In this document: piece after piece, positions 62,375 to 64,000 of the stretch | How positions within the stretch are numbered: position 1 is the stretch's first letter | Layout: each line of letters starts with the position of its first letter | The notes under the pieces: model-generated | Database searches by the model: none | The model's input: the letters and a program-made list of their open reading frames with translations, nothing else | What the model was told of the DNA's origin: nothing | Origin: Streptomyces sp. NRRL F-525 | Lineage (GTDB): Bacteria > Actinomycetota > Actinomycetes > Streptomycetales > Streptomycetaceae | DNA: 64,000 nucleotides | NCBI RefSeq assembly: GCF_000716605.1 | Contig: NZ_JNXE01000042.1 | Location: 1 to 64,000, forward strand | Reading direction: 5' to 3' | Translations under genes and position numbers: made by a program

Positions 62375-63070
62375 TCAGCTGACGGGGTCCGAGGGGCCGT
62401 AGGCCGCGGCGATCTCCTGGGACCCCGCCCACCGGCTGTACGTGGGTGACTGGGGCCAGCCCTCGGGTGAGTCCTGCCATTCCTCCTGGCGGCCGTAGGG
62501 GAGGAGGTCGATCAGGGCGAAGCTGTGGCTGAGCTGCTCGGTGCCGCGGCCGTTGGTGTGCCAGGTGCGGTAGACGGTGTCGCCGTCGCGCAGGAACACG
62601 TTGACCGCGAAGCCGCCGTCGGGCGGGGCGCCGACGTCGGCGCCGAAGGAGCTGTTCGCGGTCGAGTACCACGGCATGCGGTTGCCGACCCGCTCCTTGT
62701 AGGCGAGGGCCTCGTCGATCGGGCCCTGGGTGACGATGACGAACCGGGCGTCGTAGCTGTCGAGGAACTCCAGGCGCGTGTACTGCGAGGTGAACCCGGT
62801 GCAGCCCGGGCACTGCCATTCCTTGCCGGCGAACCACATGTGGTTGTAGACGATCAACTGCCGCTTGCCGTCGAAGACTTCGGCCAGGCGGACCGGGCCG
62901 TCCGCGCCGTCGAGGGTGTAGTCGGGCATCTCGACCATCGGCAGGCGGCGCCGCTCGGCGGCGATGGCGTCGAGTTCCCGGGTCGCGGCCTTTTCGCGGG
63001 CGCGGAGGGTCGCGAGCTGGGTCTCCCACGTCGTGGTGTCAACGACGGGGGGTAGCGCGTCGGCGGTCAT
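62375..63070 (-). CDS. DUF899 family thioredoxin-like protein
   Basis: 231 residues. The thioredoxin-like fold is suggested by WQCPGCTGF, the Cys pair of the family, and by NHMWFAGKEW and the C-terminal WHTNGRGTEQLSHSFALIDLLPYGRQE, characteristic of DUF899. ATG 63070 has GAGGGA upstream. It lies 75 bp downstream of the RsrR-type gene on the same strand and may be co-expressed with it. Function unknown; a redox role is inference. Confidence 0.83.
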   Translation of the reverse strand: MTADALPPVVDTTTWETQLATLRAREKAATRELDAIAAERRRLPMVEMPDYTLDGADGPVRLAEVFDGKRQLIVYNHMWFAGKEWQCPGCTGFTSQYTRLEFLDSYDARFVIVTQGPIDEALAYKERVGNRMPWYSTANSSFGADVGAPPDGGFAVNVFLRDGDTVYRTWHTNGRGTEQLSHSFALIDLLPYGRQEEWQDSPEGWPQSPTYSRWAGSQEIAAAYGPSDPVS

Positions 63071-63145
63071 GGTCCCTCGCAGAGCTTGTGGGCGTGGCTG
63101 TGCCTTGTGCGGGGGTAGACCGCGCCCGGCTCCGGAACTCATCGG

Positions 63146-63622
63146 TCAGTCGGAAGTCAGCCACACACCGACCCCCGCCAGCGTCCCGTCCCCGGAGTCC
63201 GATTCCACGTCGCGGGCCAGGTCGGCGATCGTGACGGAGCGGAGGGCCTCGCGGCGGGCCGACTCGGCCGCGGCCATCGTGCGGGCGATCGCGCACGGCG
63301 TGGCGCAGGCCTCGGGCGGGGTGGCCATCGGGCCGCGCTGGCGGATCTCCGTGCAGACGAAGGCCGGGTCGGGGCCGTCGATCGCCTCGACGACGTCGAG
63401 GACCGTGATCGACGCGGGGGAGCGGGTCAGGACGTAGCCGCCGGACTTGCCCTGGACCGAACGGACCAGGCCGGAGCGGGAGAGGGCCTGGAGCTGTTTG
63501 GCCAGGTAGGTCGGGGACACGTCGTGGAACTCGGCCAGGCGGGCGGCCGGGACCGGGGCCTGGGTCGAGGTCAGGACAACGCAGCAGTGCAGGGCCCACT
63601 CGACTCCGCCGGACATCTTCAC
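63146..63622 (-). CDS. rsrR: Rrf2-family [2Fe-2S] redox regulator, RsrR type
   Basis: 158 residues. A winged helix with the recognition part VSPTYLAKQLQALSRSGLV is followed by a Cys-containing segment. With the GTG start at 63622, the residues known as cluster ligands in Streptomyces venezuelae RsrR are all at matching positions: Glu8, His12, Cys90 and Cys110 (a further Cys at 106). It is divergent from a NAD(P)-binding protein gene, as in S. venezuelae, with paired operators between. It senses redox state through its cluster and represses the neighbour; this is inferred from the ortholog. Confidence 0.85.
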   Translation of the reverse strand: MKMSGGVEWALHCCVVLTSTQAPVPAARLAEFHDVSPTYLAKQLQALSRSGLVRSVQGKSGGYVLTRSPASITVLDVVEAIDGPDPAFVCTEIRQRGPMATPPEACATPCAIARTMAAAESARREALRSVTIADLARDVESDSGDGTLAGVGVWLTSD

Positions 63623-63650
63623 TCAGCCATTTTACTCAGACCCCCGTTGA

Positions 63651-63698
63651 CTCGGATATGTATTGTCCGAGTAGTATCTCGGATAGAAAGTGTCCGGG
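63651..63698. promoter_or_regulatory. Two RsrR-type operators in the divergent promoter
   Basis: Dyad 1 (63651-63671) is CTCGGA-N9-TCCGAG; dyad 2 (63678-63698) is CTCGGA-N9-TCCGGG. Both share CTCGGATA at the left and TGTCCG at the right. Dyad 1 lies between a TTGACT -35 (63647-63652) and a TAGTAT -10 (63672-63677) separated by 19 bp, and dyad 2 covers the -10/start region, ideal for repression of the plus-strand gene. Confidence 0.7.
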
Positions 63699-63772
63699 TT
63701 TGGTCTCGGGGTGCTGTCGTGATCGCACGGCGGTACATATCGGACGTCAGTCATCTACGGAAGGCGTAGGCC

Positions 63773-64000
63773 ATGAAGATCGCAGTCATCGGCGGAACCG
63801 GGCTGATCGGGTCGCAGGTCGTGAAGAACCTGAACGCGGCCGGGCACCAGGCCGTGCCGCACTCGCAGTCCACCGGCGTGGACATCATCAGCGGTGAGGG
63901 GCTGGAGGCGGCCGTCGCGGGCGCCGACGCCGTCGTCAATCTGACGAACTCACCGACCTTCGACGACGCCTCGATCGGCTTCTTCCAGACCTCGATGGAC
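63773..64000 (+). CDS. NAD(P)-binding (NmrA/SDR-like) protein, truncated by window end
   Basis: The first 76 residues are visible: MKIAVIGGTGLIGSQVVKNL with the glycine-rich dinucleotide-binding motif GGTGLIG, then ADAVVNLTN. This is typical of the NmrA/atypical SDR family (YtfG-like). It is the likely target of the divergent RsrR-type regulator. The rest lies outside the window. Confidence 0.85.
   Translation, partial: MKIAVIGGTGLIGSQVVKNLNAAGHQAVPHSQSTGVDIISGEGLEAAVAGADAVVNLTNSPTFDDASIGFFQTSMD

Overview
The window is high-GC actinobacterial DNA, almost certainly from a Streptomyces chromosome. The reasons are codon use that is G/C at nearly every third position, frequent GTG starts, and the conserved central order sodF ... 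rpiB - nei ... tig - clpP1 - clpP2 - clpX ... valS - folC - ndk - mreBCD - pbp2 - rodA. About 60 genes are supported.

Region by region. (1) 1-3.8 kb: a 2-hydroxyacid dehydrogenase (minus), whose 3' end dissolves into a large inverted repeat and 29-bp tandem repeats, diverges from a FGGY sugar kinase and a coupled histidine phosphatase. (2) 3.8-11.3 kb, all minus: Fe/Mn-type superoxide dismutase with a recognisable Nur (nickel) box, then a sulfonate/sulfur-scavenging set: TauD-like dioxygenase, LLM flavin monooxygenase, SsuB-SsuC-SsuA ABC transporter and a ROK regulator. Two very short cysteine-containing leader peptides precede ssuA and the ROK gene; both look leaderless and both have a hairpin at or just after the stop codon. 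(3) 11.4-22.6 kb: bioY, a BBE-type flavoprotein with an 8-bp-arm operator, an LPKTG surface protein, a transmembrane Ser/Thr kinase, an amino-acid permease, rpiB, nei, an Eis-type acetyltransferase and a SpoIIE-type phosphatase. (4) 22.6-38.6 kb: a type VII secretion-like accessory island. It holds two small WXG100/ESAT-6-like proteins, a small partner protein, an 889-residue polymorphic effector ending in an ADP-ribosyltransferase domain, five tandem paralogous putative immunity genes plus a sixth fused one, a small HD hydrolase, a small membrane protein, EccD, a MinD/EspI-like ATPase, EccC with three ATPase domains and a 474-residue partner. No eccB, eccE or mycosin is present between the flanking core genes. 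(5) 38.6-46.7 kb: an acyltransferase, two small proteins, tRNA-Gly(TCC), tRNA-Pro(TGG), trigger factor and the clpP1-clpP2-clpX protease genes with a ClgR-like operator. (6) 46.8-64 kb: valS, folC, a small membrane gene, ndk, the mreB-mreC-mreD-mrdA-rodA lateral-wall cluster, a CYTH-CHAD protein and a TIGR03960-type radical SAM protein. It ends with a DUF899 protein and an RsrR-type [2Fe-2S] Rrf2 regulator, divergent from a truncated NAD(P)-binding gene and separated from it by two matching operators.

The most unusual content is the T7SS-like island, with its effector and two-gene-unit immunity array, and the pair of leaderless Cys leader peptides controlling the sulfur genes. Assignments rest on motifs and remembered families only; no database search was run.
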